Origin: a candidate division TA06 bacterium
GTDB taxonomy: Bacteria > Edwardsbacteria > AC1 > EtOH8
Assembly: GCA_016235665.1 (NCBI GenBank)
Contig: JACRJI010000013.1
Coordinates: 62,001 to 126,000 of the forward strand
Direction: 5' to 3'
DNA: 64,000 nt
Part shown: piece by piece, positions 49,193 to 56,909 of the stretch
How the letters are laid out: every line of letters begins with the position of its first letter
Position numbering within the stretch: the stretch's first letter is position 1
Made by a program: the position numbers and the translations under genes
Notes under the pieces: generated by a model
Databases searched by the model: none
What the model was told of the DNA's origin: nothing
What the model saw: the letters and a program-made list of their open reading frames with translations, nothing else

Positions 49193-50161
49193 ATGAAGGA
49201 GATATCGGTACAGGAGGTGCTGAACGACCGGCAGGAATTCCTGCATCTTGAACTTTTGACCGGCCCGGCCGGGCTGGATCGCAAGATCATAATTGCCGAC
49301 ACCAATCGTCCGGGGCTGGCCCTTTCCGGCTACATGGGGTATTTCCTGTGGGAGCGGGTCCAGATAATCGGGATCACCGAGACCGGGTACCTGGAGACCC
49401 TGAAGCCGGACAAGCGCATCGAGGCTATCAAGCGGATTACCTCCTTTGAGCTGCCCTGTATCATCATCACCAAGGGGCTGGCCGCCCATCCCGAACTGCT
49501 GGCCACCTGCCTGGAACGCAAGATTCCCCTGCTACGCACCGGGCTGGACACCACAGACTTCATCCATAAGCTTTCCTCCTACATCGACAACAAGCTGGCC
49601 CCCACCACCACGGTCCACGGTACTTTGGTGGATGTCTACGGCCTGGGCCTGCTGTACACCGGCGACTCAGGCATCGGCAAGAGCGAATGCGCCCTGGACC
49701 TGGTGGAGCGGGGGCACCGGCTGGTGGCCGACGACGTGGTGGAGATCAAAAAGCGCGGCCAAAGCGTGCTGGTGGGCTACGGCAACAAGCTGCTGAGGCA
49801 CAACATGGAGATCCGGGGCATCGGGATAATAGACCTGGCCACTATCTTCGGCATCCGGGCGGTGCGGATGCGCAAGCGGATAGAAGTGGAGATACGGCTG
49901 AAGCGCTGGAGCGACGACGAGGATTATGAGCGGGTGGGCCTGGACGAACAGCCCACCACCATCCTGGGGGTGGAGATCCCGCTGGTGACGGTGCCGGTGG
50001 TGCCGGGCAAGAACATCAGCGTCATCTCCGAAGTGATAGCCATGAACCAGCTTTTAAAGGCCTGCGGCTACCGGACACCGGAGGAGTTCAACAACCGTCT
50101 GCTGGAGTCCATGCAGAAGAAGTTCGAGGCCGCCAAGTTCGAGGAGGACGACCTGGAGTGA
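49193..50161 (+). CDS. hprK: HPr kinase/phosphorylase
   Basis: From ATG 49193 (a GTG lies six bases earlier) the protein is 322 residues. The C-terminal domain has VHGTLVDVYGLGLL with His142, Walker A GDSGIGKS (157-164), HRLVADDVVEI and the HPrK signature MEIRGIGIIDLATIFGIRAV. The N-terminal domain (1-130) is the usual one. It phosphorylates HPr on Ser46 and removes the phosphate. Its HPr substrate is coded 3.5 kb downstream and has the serine. Confidence 0.96.
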   Translation: MKEISVQEVLNDRQEFLHLELLTGPAGLDRKIIIADTNRPGLALSGYMGYFLWERVQIIGITETGYLETLKPDKRIEAIKRITSFELPCIIITKGLAAHPELLATCLERKIPLLRTGLDTTDFIHKLSSYIDNKLAPTTTVHGTLVDVYGLGLLYTGDSGIGKSECALDLVERGHRLVADDVVEIKKRGQSVLVGYGNKLLRHNMEIRGIGIIDLATIFGIRAVRMRKRIEVEIRLKRWSDDEDYERVGLDEQPTTILGVEIPLVTVPVVPGKNISVISEVIAMNQLLKACGYRTPEEFNNRLLESMQKKFEAAKFEEDDLE

Positions 50162-50218
50162 GACCTCACCCTCATTCCCTCTCCTAATGCTTTAGGAGAG
50201 GGAGGTAAGGGATAGGTC
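50162..50218. repeat. Class A variant repeat (GACC ends), copy 11
   Basis: GACCTCACCCTCATTCCCTC, hairpin CTCCTAA/TTAGGAG, GGATAGGTC; right after the hprK stop. Confidence 0.85.
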
Positions 50219-50263
50219 AATAACCATGCTGATACCGTGATCCCATAACCTGTAAACGGAGAT

Positions 50264-50908
50264 ATGATGAAGAGAAGTTCACTTGCCGCTGTCATCGGCC
50301 TATTCTTGACGTTGATTCTGACCGGCTGCGCAGTAAAGTCGGCAGGCCCAACCACCGGCTCGCTGTTAAGCGGGTCGAAGGCCACCCCGGCCACCCAGAC
50401 CCAACCCGTCTATTCTTCGGTCCCGGCGCCCCAGGGCCCAAAACTTACCATCTCGGTGATGGACCTGAACGTCACCTCTGGCCTGTCGCCGCAGGAGGTG
50501 TCGATGCTGACCGACAAGCTGCTGAACGAGTTCGTGAACACCAAGTACTACAAGGTGGTGGAGCGCTCCAAGCGCGACGAGATCCTGAAGGAACAAGGGT
50601 TCCAGCAGAGCGGGGCCTGCGACCAGGGGGCCTGCCTGGTGGAGGCCGGACAGCTTTTAGGCGTGCAGAAAATGGTGGGCGGCACCATTGGCAAGCTGGG
50701 CGTGATGTACGTGGTGGAACTGCGGATCATGGACGTCAAGACCGGGGAGATAGACCAGGCCTTTTCCCGCAAGTACTCAGGGGACGTGTCCAATCTTTTG
50801 GACGCCATGCGCGAGGCGGCCGTGGTGTTCTCGGGCGGCACGGCGGTCCCGGCTTCTCAGACCGTTACCCCCAGCCAGACCGGCCAACCGCAGAAGAGAA
50901 GAAAATAG
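50264..50908 (+). CDS. CsgG/TolB-like lipoprotein
   Basis: This 214-residue protein has a lipoprotein signal (LFLTLILTGC, Cys22). The mature part contains LTISVMDLNVTSGLSPQEVS, LLNEFVNTKYYKVVERSKRD, and CDQGACLVEAGQLLGVQKMV, close to CsgG-like domains. The domain is similar to the C-terminal part of the protein at 14547-16583, which has CLEPVCAAQLGQ at the same place. It is probably periplasmic or outer-membrane and could serve in secretion or envelope signalling. Not otherwise identified. Confidence 0.8.
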   Translation: MMKRSSLAAVIGLFLTLILTGCAVKSAGPTTGSLLSGSKATPATQTQPVYSSVPAPQGPKLTISVMDLNVTSGLSPQEVSMLTDKLLNEFVNTKYYKVVERSKRDEILKEQGFQQSGACDQGACLVEAGQLLGVQKMVGGTIGKLGVMYVVELRIMDVKTGEIDQAFSRKYSGDVSNLLDAMREAAVVFSGGTAVPASQTVTPSQTGQPQKRRK

Positions 50909-50918
50909 CTTAAGGAAT

Positions 50919-51023
50919 GAACTCAACCCCCAACTCCTTCTCTTTGCTTCGATAAACACTTAGGCATAACTCAGTGCATCGCTCAGCACAAGTTCCAGAG
51001 AAGGGGAGTAAGGGGATGAGTTC
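50919..51023. repeat. Class A repeat interrupted by a class D unit, copy 12
   Basis: The outer parts GAACTCAACCCC and GGGGATGAGTTC match the family. The hairpin loop is replaced by about 48 bases (GCTTCGATAAACACTTAGGC, then CTCAGTGCATCGCTCAGCAC). The copy forms the left border of a duplicated block. Confidence 0.85.
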
Positions 51024-51042
51024 CCAAATATATCAATCATCT

Positions 51043-51087
51043 ATGTCCAAACTAAAATTCATATTAGGGGTTCACAACCACCAGTAG
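51043..51087 (+). pseudogene. Duplicated 5' end of the GH57 gene
   Basis: The codons read SKLKFILGVHNHQ after the ATG, then a stop. This matches PKLKFIFGVHNHQ at the start of the gene at 51589. Together with the upstream repeat it is the left copy of a direct duplication of more than 100 bases. Confidence 0.9.
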
Positions 51088-51111
51088 TTGAAAACACGAA
51101 GCAGGATAAAC

Positions 51112-51438
51112 ATGGAGAAAAACAATAAAAACGGCGCGGATTTTAAGAACACCATTGATCTCATTGTAAAAAAGATCCGGCCCCAAAAAATAATCCTTTT
51201 CGGCTCCAGGGCTGACCGCAAGAACAAGGAATGGAGCGATTATGACATTTGCCTGCTTAAAGCCGGAGTTGTCAATAAGCGGAAAATGGCCCAAGATATA
51301 TACAAAATGCTATGAGGCTGTAATATCGCCATGGATATAATTGTGGAAACTCCCGAGAATTATTTGAAGCTCAAAAACAACCGTTTTATGATCTACAGCG
51401 AGATCGCGAAAAACGGGAAAGTGGTTTATGAAAAATAG
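51112..51438 (+). pseudogene. MNT-type nucleotidyltransferase antitoxin (MntA-like), interrupted by a stop codon
   Basis: The frame encodes a minimal nucleotidyltransferase: IRPQKIILFGSRADRKNKEW, then SDYDICLL, which is the GSxAxG(x)nSDxD motif. It meets an in-frame TGA at 51313-51315 and continues in the same frame as CNIAMDIIVETPENYLKLK and GKVVYEK to a TAG at 51436. Homologous proteins read through this point with an ordinary codon, so this is a nonsense mutation. The HEPN partner remnant begins in the last bases (ATGAAAAATAG overlap), the usual gene order for this toxin-antitoxin pair. Confidence 0.85.
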
Positions 51439-51514
51439 CGACCTGGCCAAAGAATGGCTTAAAAGAGCTCAAAGCAATCTGGCGAAAGCCGGTGTGTTAG
51501 AAATGACAGATTAA
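51428..51514 (+). pseudogene. HEPN toxin (HepT-like), truncated after 28 codons
   Basis: The ATG overlaps the nucleotidyltransferase end. The reading KNSDLAKEWLKRAQSNLAKA is the start of the first HEPN helix. The frame is cut by a class A repeat, whose first bases give the stop. The RNase motif (Rx4-6H) normally lies further downstream and is absent, so no toxin is made. Confidence 0.8.
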
Positions 51515-51568
51515 CTCAACCCCCAACCCCTTCTCTTTAAAAGAGAAGGGGAGTAAGGGGATGAGTTC
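51513..51568. repeat. Class A repeat, copy 13
   Basis: AACTCAACCCCCAACCCCTT, CTTCTCTTT/AAAGAGAAG, GGGGATGAGTTC. It forms the right copy of the duplicated block in front of the GH57 gene. Confidence 0.92.
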
Positions 51569-51588
51569 CCAAATAAAATCAATAATCT

Positions 51589-53670
51589 ATGCCCAAACTA
51601 AAATTCATATTCGGGGTTCACAACCACCAGCCGGTGGGCAATTTCGACTTTGTGTTTGAGGATGCCTACCAGAAGGCCTACAAGCCTTTCCTGGATGTCG
51701 TGGCCGGCTATCCCTGGTTCAGGTTCACCCTGCACAACAGCGGCTGCCTGTGGGAGTGGCTGGAACAGCATCACCCGGAATACCTGGAACAGGTCAACAC
51801 CATGGTCCGGACCGGGCAGGTCGAGCTTTTGGGTGGGGGATTTTACGAGCCCATCATGCCGGCCATCCCCGACCGCGACAAGCAGGGCCAGCTGAAGATG
51901 ATGTCGGAGTTCCTGAATAACAAATTCGGCAAAACCCCGTCCGGGGTCTGGCTGGCCGAGCGGGTGTGGGAGCCGGGGCTGGCCTCGGTCCTGGCCGGCG
52001 CCGGGATAAAGTACACGGTGCTGGACGACTATCATTTCAAATGCTCCGGCAAGAACGACCAGGATCTTGACGGCCACTATATCACCGAGGACCAGGGCCA
52101 GCCGCTGGCCGTCTTTCCCATCAGCCAGCAGCTCCGCTATCTGATCCCCTTCCACAATGTGGACGAGGTCATCGCCCATCTTAAAACCCTGTACCAGCCG
52201 GATCGGGAGACTTTGGCCGTACTGGCCGACGACGGGGAAAAGTTCGGGGTCTGGCCTGGCACCCACGAACTGGCCTATGAAAAGGGCTGGCTGAAAAATT
52301 TCCTGGACGCGCTGGAAGCGAACAAGGAGTGGCTGGAACTCTCTACTTTCAGCCAGGCGCTGGAAGCGCTTCCGGCCAGGGGCCGGATCTACCTGCCCAC
52401 CGCCTCCTACGCCGAGATGGGGGAATGGGCGCTGGATCCGAAAGCCGAGGCGGTCTATTCGGAGCTGACCCAAAGGCTGAAGGGCGAGGGCAGCTATCCC
52501 CGTTACAGCCCGTTCGTCAAGGGCGGCACCTGGCGGGATTTTTTGACTAAATACCCCGAATCCAACAACATCTACCGCAAGATGCTCTCGGTCTCGGCCA
52601 AGGTTTCTGGCCAGGGTCCCGAGGTCCTGCGGGAACTGTACCGGGGGCAGTGTAACTGCGGATACTGGCACGGAGTGTTCGGCGGCCTGTATCTGCCGCA
52701 CCTGCGCGAGGCGCTGTACCGGCATCTGATCCGGGCCGAGAATCTGATGGGATCAAACCCTGAAACCTCTGCGCCCTCTCTGGAGGCCAGGGAATTCGAT
52801 TTTGACGGCGACGGCCAAAACGAAGTGGAACTGTCCAACCGTCATAGCAGGCTTTACCTGTCCCCGGCCGCCGGCGGCAGTCTGGTGGAGTGGGATGCCC
52901 GGGAAAAGGAGATAAACCTGTTCGATACCCTGGCCCGCCGACCCGAAAGCTACCACCGGAATATTCCGAAGCCGGGCGATCAAAGCGCATCCCAGGGCAA
53001 GAGCATCCACGAGATGGTGGTCTCCAAGGAAGAGGGCCTGCAGAACATCCTGTTCTACGACTCCTTCCGCCGGGTAGGCCTGGTGGACCACCTGCTGGGG
53101 CCGGAGACGGACCTGGAATCATTTTACCGCAACTGCCACCGGGAGCAGGAGCCGGGCTTAAACGGTGCATGGGTTCATGAGACAAACAGGGAAGCGGAAC
53201 GGGCCACGGTGGAACTCACAAAAATAATAAACGATCTGACCGTCGTCAAGAAGATCGTCTTCGGGACCGGGCCGTCATTCAGGATAGAATACAGCTGGAT
53301 GAACTGCGGTCTTAAGGAAATGGAGATCTGGCCGGGGATAGAGTTCAACTTCGGCCTGCTGTCTTCGGGTTTCGGGCGGCACTGCCGGAGCGCCAGCCAG
53401 ATACTGTCCACCGAAGCCCTCAATGTCCGGGCCCAGGATCAGGATATTTCCCAGCTCTCGGTGATTGACGGATACCGCAACCTTTCCGTCGACTTTGACC
53501 TGGACCAGGCCTGGGATCTCTGGCGTTTTCCGGTGGAGACCGTCTCCCAGTCGGAATCTGGGCTGGAGCGGAACTACCAGTGCTCGTGTTTTTTATGGAA
53601 TAAAAGGATAAAACTTTTGCCGGACCGGCCGCAAACATTAATTTTCACACTGGAACATAAGGCAATTTGA
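51589..53670 (+). CDS. Glycoside hydrolase family 57, 4-alpha-glucanotransferase-type
   Basis: This 693-residue protein has the GH57 motifs HNHQP (residues 11-15), GGGFYEPI, WLAERVWEP with the nucleophile Glu124, LADDGEKFGVWPGT with the acid Asp214 or Asp215, and ASYAEMGEWAL. The C-terminal half (DUF1925/1926-like, after about residue 390) is the beta-rich domain of the T. litoralis-type 4-alpha-glucanotransferases. It probably remodels maltodextrin or glycogen in the cytoplasm. The gene is located between hprK and ptsH and overlaps ptsH by one base, hinting that carbohydrate reserves and PTS control are linked. The sequence is intact. Confidence 0.93.
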   Translation: MPKLKFIFGVHNHQPVGNFDFVFEDAYQKAYKPFLDVVAGYPWFRFTLHNSGCLWEWLEQHHPEYLEQVNTMVRTGQVELLGGGFYEPIMPAIPDRDKQGQLKMMSEFLNNKFGKTPSGVWLAERVWEPGLASVLAGAGIKYTVLDDYHFKCSGKNDQDLDGHYITEDQGQPLAVFPISQQLRYLIPFHNVDEVIAHLKTLYQPDRETLAVLADDGEKFGVWPGTHELAYEKGWLKNFLDALEANKEWLELSTFSQALEALPARGRIYLPTASYAEMGEWALDPKAEAVYSELTQRLKGEGSYPRYSPFVKGGTWRDFLTKYPESNNIYRKMLSVSAKVSGQGPEVLRELYRGQCNCGYWHGVFGGLYLPHLREALYRHLIRAENLMGSNPETSAPSLEAREFDFDGDGQNEVELSNRHSRLYLSPAAGGSLVEWDAREKEINLFDTLARRPESYHRNIPKPGDQSASQGKSIHEMVVSKEEGLQNILFYDSFRRVGLVDHLLGPETDLESFYRNCHREQEPGLNGAWVHETNREAERATVELTKIINDLTVVKKIVFGTGPSFRIEYSWMNCGLKEMEIWPGIEFNFGLLSSGFGRHCRSASQILSTEALNVRAQDQDISQLSVIDGYRNLSVDFDLDQAWDLWRFPVETVSQSESGLERNYQCSCFLWNKRIKLLPDRPQTLIFTLEHKAI

Positions 53671-53936
53671 TGCAGGAAAGATCTTTCACCATCGTCAACC
53701 GTTTGGGAATGCACGCCCGGCCCTCGGCCCTGTTCGTCAAGACAGCCGGGAAATTCAAATCCAAGGTCTGGGCCCGCAAGGACGAGACCGAGGTCAACGG
53801 CAAGAGCATCATGGGGGTGATGATGCTGGCGGCCGAGCCCGGTTCCACCCTTACCGTCCGGGCCGAGGGCGAGGACGAAGCCCTGGTGCTGGAGGCTCTG
53901 GGCAAGCTGATAGCCGATAAATTCAACGAGGATTAA
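53670..53936 (+). CDS. ptsH: Phosphocarrier protein HPr
   Basis: This 88-residue protein has both regulatory sites: His15 in NRLGMHARPSALF and Ser46 in VNGKSIMGVMML. HPr passes phosphate from Enzyme I to EIIA proteins, and HprK modifies Ser46. Both partner genes are in the window. The start overlaps the GH57 stop (TGATG). The ptsI gene follows after four bases. Confidence 0.97.
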   Translation: MQERSFTIVNRLGMHARPSALFVKTAGKFKSKVWARKDETEVNGKSIMGVMMLAAEPGSTLTVRAEGEDEALVLEALGKLIADKFNED

Positions 53937-53940
53937 AAAA

Positions 53941-55716
53941 GTGAACGCCGAATTCAGGATCAGCGGCCTGCCGGCCTCTCCGGGCATAGCCATCGGCCGG
54001 GCCTTCGTCTACCGCAAGGCGGCCGTCACGGCCGTCAAATACCGGGTCAGCGACACCGGGCGGGAGCTGGAGAAATTCAAGGCCGGACTGATCCGGGCCA
54101 AGGCCGAATTCTCCGAACTGAAACAGCAGATCGTGCTGCGGATGGGGGAGGAGGCGGCCGCCATCTGGGACGCCCAGCTTTTAATGCTGGACGATCCCGA
54201 GACCTTCGAAGGCACGGCCCGCCGGATCAAGGAACAGCGGCAGGACGCCGCCTCGTCGTTCAAGGAAGTGATGGAGGAGGTGGCCCAGGGCATGCAGAAC
54301 TCCAGCAACGCTTACCTCAAGGAAAGGTCGGCCGACATCCGGGACATGATCTGGCGGGTGATCAAACACATCGAGGCCCAAAGCACCCTGCCGATGCAGG
54401 AGCTGCCGAAGGACGCCATAGTGCTGGCCCACGAGCTTTCTCCGGCCGACACCGCTTTGATGACCCATAAAAAAATACTGGGCTTCATCACCGAGTCCGG
54501 GGGAAAGACCTCCCATACCGCCATCGTGGCCCGCAGCCTGGAGATCCCGGCGGTGGTGGGCGCTCCGGACCTGATGCTGAAGGCCGCATCCGGCCTGCCG
54601 GTGATACTGGACGGAGCACGGGGGTTGGCCATATTCAATCCCGGCCCCCAAACCCTGGAACTTTACCGCGAGGAACAGAAGGTTTTCTTAAAGCACCTGG
54701 CCAACCTCAAGCGCCTGCGCCGCCAGAAGGCGGTGACCAAGGACGGCCACCAGGTGGAGCTTTCGGCCAACATCGAGATGCCGGAGGAGACCGCCTCGGT
54801 GCTTTCCCACGGAGCCAAGGGAGTGGGCCTTTACCGCACCGAATTCCTGTTCCTGACCTCGGACCATCTGCCCACCGAGGAGGAGCAGTACCAGGTCTAC
54901 CGCCGGGTGGCGGAAAAACTCAGTCCCGATCCCGTGATCTTCCGGACCTTTGACCTGGGCGGCGACAAGCTGGACAACAAGACCGGACCATTAAGCGAGG
55001 CCAATCCCTTCATGGGATGGCGGGCCATCAGGTTCTGCCTGGACCGGCCCGAGATATTCAAGCCCCAGCTTAGGGCCATCCTCCGGGCCTCGGCCCACGG
55101 CCAGGTCAAGATCATGCTGCCCATGATCTGCTGCCTGTCCGAGGTCATCAGCGCCAAGCAGATGATCGCCGAGGTCAAGGACGAGCTGAAGGCTCAGGGG
55201 CACAAGTTCGATCCCGGCTGCCAGCTGGGGATAATGGTGGAGACACCCTCGGCCGCGTTGACCTCGCGCCAGCTGGCCAGGGAGGTGGATTTCTTCAGCA
55301 TCGGTTCCAACGATCTGACCCAGTACACCCTGGCGGTGGACCGCAGCAACCAGAAAGTGGCCGGGCTGTACGATCCCTTCAACCCGGCGGTGCTGCGCCT
55401 GATCCGGGAGGTCTCGGAACAGGGCCACCGGGCCGGGATCTGGGTGGGGATGTGCGGAGAGATGTGCGCCGATCCGCTGGCCATGCCGCTGCTTTTGGGC
55501 CTGGGACTGGACGAGTTCAGCATGAACCCGGCCTCGGTGCCGGAGATAAAAAGGATGATCATGAATTTGAGCGTGGACGAATGCCGCAAGGTGGCGGCCA
55601 GGGTGATGGAGGAGCCGGATCCCATGGTCATCCGCCGGCTGTTGTTTGATTTTGTGGTCAATATCCTGCCGGACCTGAAACTGGCCGGGCAGATATGCTC
55701 GCTGGAGAGAAACTGA
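53941..55716 (+). CDS. ptsI: PTS Enzyme I (phosphoenolpyruvate-protein phosphotransferase)
   Basis: This 591-residue protein starts with GTG after the HPr gene. It contains SGLPASPGIAIGRAFV, the phosphorylated His in ESGGKTSHTAIVARS, GVGLYRTEFLF, TFDLGGDKLDN, PMICCLSEV and SIGSNDLTQYTLAVDR, and the catalytic Cys region WVGMCGEMCAD. It takes phosphate from PEP to HPr. No EIIA, EIIB or EIIC gene is in this window, so a regulatory PTS is possible. It ends just before an AT-rich region. Confidence 0.97.
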   Translation: MNAEFRISGLPASPGIAIGRAFVYRKAAVTAVKYRVSDTGRELEKFKAGLIRAKAEFSELKQQIVLRMGEEAAAIWDAQLLMLDDPETFEGTARRIKEQRQDAASSFKEVMEEVAQGMQNSSNAYLKERSADIRDMIWRVIKHIEAQSTLPMQELPKDAIVLAHELSPADTALMTHKKILGFITESGGKTSHTAIVARSLEIPAVVGAPDLMLKAASGLPVILDGARGLAIFNPGPQTLELYREEQKVFLKHLANLKRLRRQKAVTKDGHQVELSANIEMPEETASVLSHGAKGVGLYRTEFLFLTSDHLPTEEEQYQVYRRVAEKLSPDPVIFRTFDLGGDKLDNKTGPLSEANPFMGWRAIRFCLDRPEIFKPQLRAILRASAHGQVKIMLPMICCLSEVISAKQMIAEVKDELKAQGHKFDPGCQLGIMVETPSAALTSRQLAREVDFFSIGSNDLTQYTLAVDRSNQKVAGLYDPFNPAVLRLIREVSEQGHRAGIWVGMCGEMCADPLAMPLLLGLGLDEFSMNPASVPEIKRMIMNLSVDECRKVAARVMEEPDPMVIRRLLFDFVVNILPDLKLAGQICSLERN

Positions 55717-55734
55717 GCGACTAAGAACCAACCG

Positions 55735-55778
55735 GAACGCTGATAAACGCTGATTATCGTCGATGTACGCTGATATAC
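55735..55778 (+). repeat. Class B-like half element
   Basis: AACGCTGATAAACGCTGATT, then CGATGTACGCTGATAT: three related GCTGAT units in tandem, similar to the CGCAGATTAACGCAGATTA arm, with no inverted partner seen. Confidence 0.5.
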
Positions 55779-55873
55779 CAACAACTTTTTATCTGATAAC
55801 AATGCCAAAACAATATGCAATAGCCACGCAAACCAGTAGTTAGTGGTAAATCTATAATCAGAAACAAAAGATA

Positions 55874-56878
55874 ATGGCAGAACTTTACATATTTAACGAC
55901 AAGGTTGACAGTGTTTTTCAACTTCTTGGGCAAAAGGAAAACGACATTTCATATAGTGTTGGCTTTACCTTTGCTAATTGCAACCAGTTTTTGCAAAAGT
56001 TTCTTCAACGCATAAACATCAAGGCACCCTTCCAGCCTAACAAAATAAAAATACGACTTCAGGCCCACGAAAAAGAAAAAGGCTTTACTGATTTTGAAAT
56101 AATCCAAGAAAAAGAATTTCATATAATTATAGAAGCAAAGCGTGGTTGGACTTTTCCGACAGAAGGACAACTCGATAAATATGCTTCAAGACCTTCATTT
56201 AAATACTCATCTGCGGAAGACAAGCGTATTATTGTTATTAATGAAAGCATCCCTGCATTTACAAAGACGCATTTCATAACAACAAATATTCAATCAATTT
56301 CAGTTGAAGTAGTTTCTTGGAAAGACATTCAGCAATTAGCATCTGCGTCAAAATCAATCGGGCGTGATGCTGAAAATAGAATTTTAAAAGAACTAAATAC
56401 TTACCTTAACAAAATAAGCAGTATGCAAAAAATAGATAGTAATTGGGTTTATGTTGTTTCCCTTGGTAGTGGTATGCCAGAGAGGGGGAACATTTTATGG
56501 CAGGATATAGTTAATAAGGATTTAAAATACTTTCATCCTGTTGGCGGAGGAAGAGGCGGTTGGCCAGCGGAACCCCCCAACTACATTGCCTTTCGATACG
56601 GCGGCATACTTCAATCAATTCATCACATTGACAAATATGAAGTATTTACGGACCCTTCATTGCATTTTAAAACAATTGCAAAACAAACTTGGGATAAACC
56701 TCATTATTTATACCATTTAGGACCTGCAATCAAACCCACACACGAAGTAAAAGCAGGAAAGAAAATGGTTAGGAGTATAAGAGTTTGGGCAATGTTAGAT
56801 CTACTGCTGACAAGTCAAACAATACAAGAAGCAAGGGACAAGTCGAAAGATAGAGCCCCAGCTACTATACTTCCTTGA
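55874..56878 (+). CDS. Putative PD-(D/E)XK nuclease-like protein
   Basis: This 334-residue protein is encoded by AT-rich DNA. It has a possible nuclease core: RLQAHEKEKGFTDFEI with Asp73, then FHIIIEAKRGW with Glu87 and Lys89 (ExK). This D...ExK spacing with beta-strand context matches PD-(D/E)XK nucleases. The rest (residues 130-334) shows no known domain; a VVSLGSGMPERGNILW region may be a second domain. It stands alone, without a methylase or a recognisable defence partner. Its composition suggests horizontal transfer. RBS is weak. Restriction-like defence or DNA repair are both possible. Confidence 0.7.
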   Translation: MAELYIFNDKVDSVFQLLGQKENDISYSVGFTFANCNQFLQKFLQRINIKAPFQPNKIKIRLQAHEKEKGFTDFEIIQEKEFHIIIEAKRGWTFPTEGQLDKYASRPSFKYSSAEDKRIIVINESIPAFTKTHFITTNIQSISVEVVSWKDIQQLASASKSIGRDAENRILKELNTYLNKISSMQKIDSNWVYVVSLGSGMPERGNILWQDIVNKDLKYFHPVGGGRGGWPAEPPNYIAFRYGGILQSIHHIDKYEVFTDPSLHFKTIAKQTWDKPHYLYHLGPAIKPTHEVKAGKKMVRSIRVWAMLDLLLTSQTIQEARDKSKDRAPATILP

Positions 56879-56909
56879 ATAACAAAACACTCAACATACA
56901 CAACACAAA

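Noticed and set aside
51313-51315. UGA recoding (selenocysteine, or Gly/Trp by an altered code) in the nucleotidyltransferase gene
   Set aside because: TGA ends many other genes in this window normally, the position is not a redox site and no SECIS-like hairpin was seen; the HEPN partner is also broken, so a nonsense mutation is simpler.
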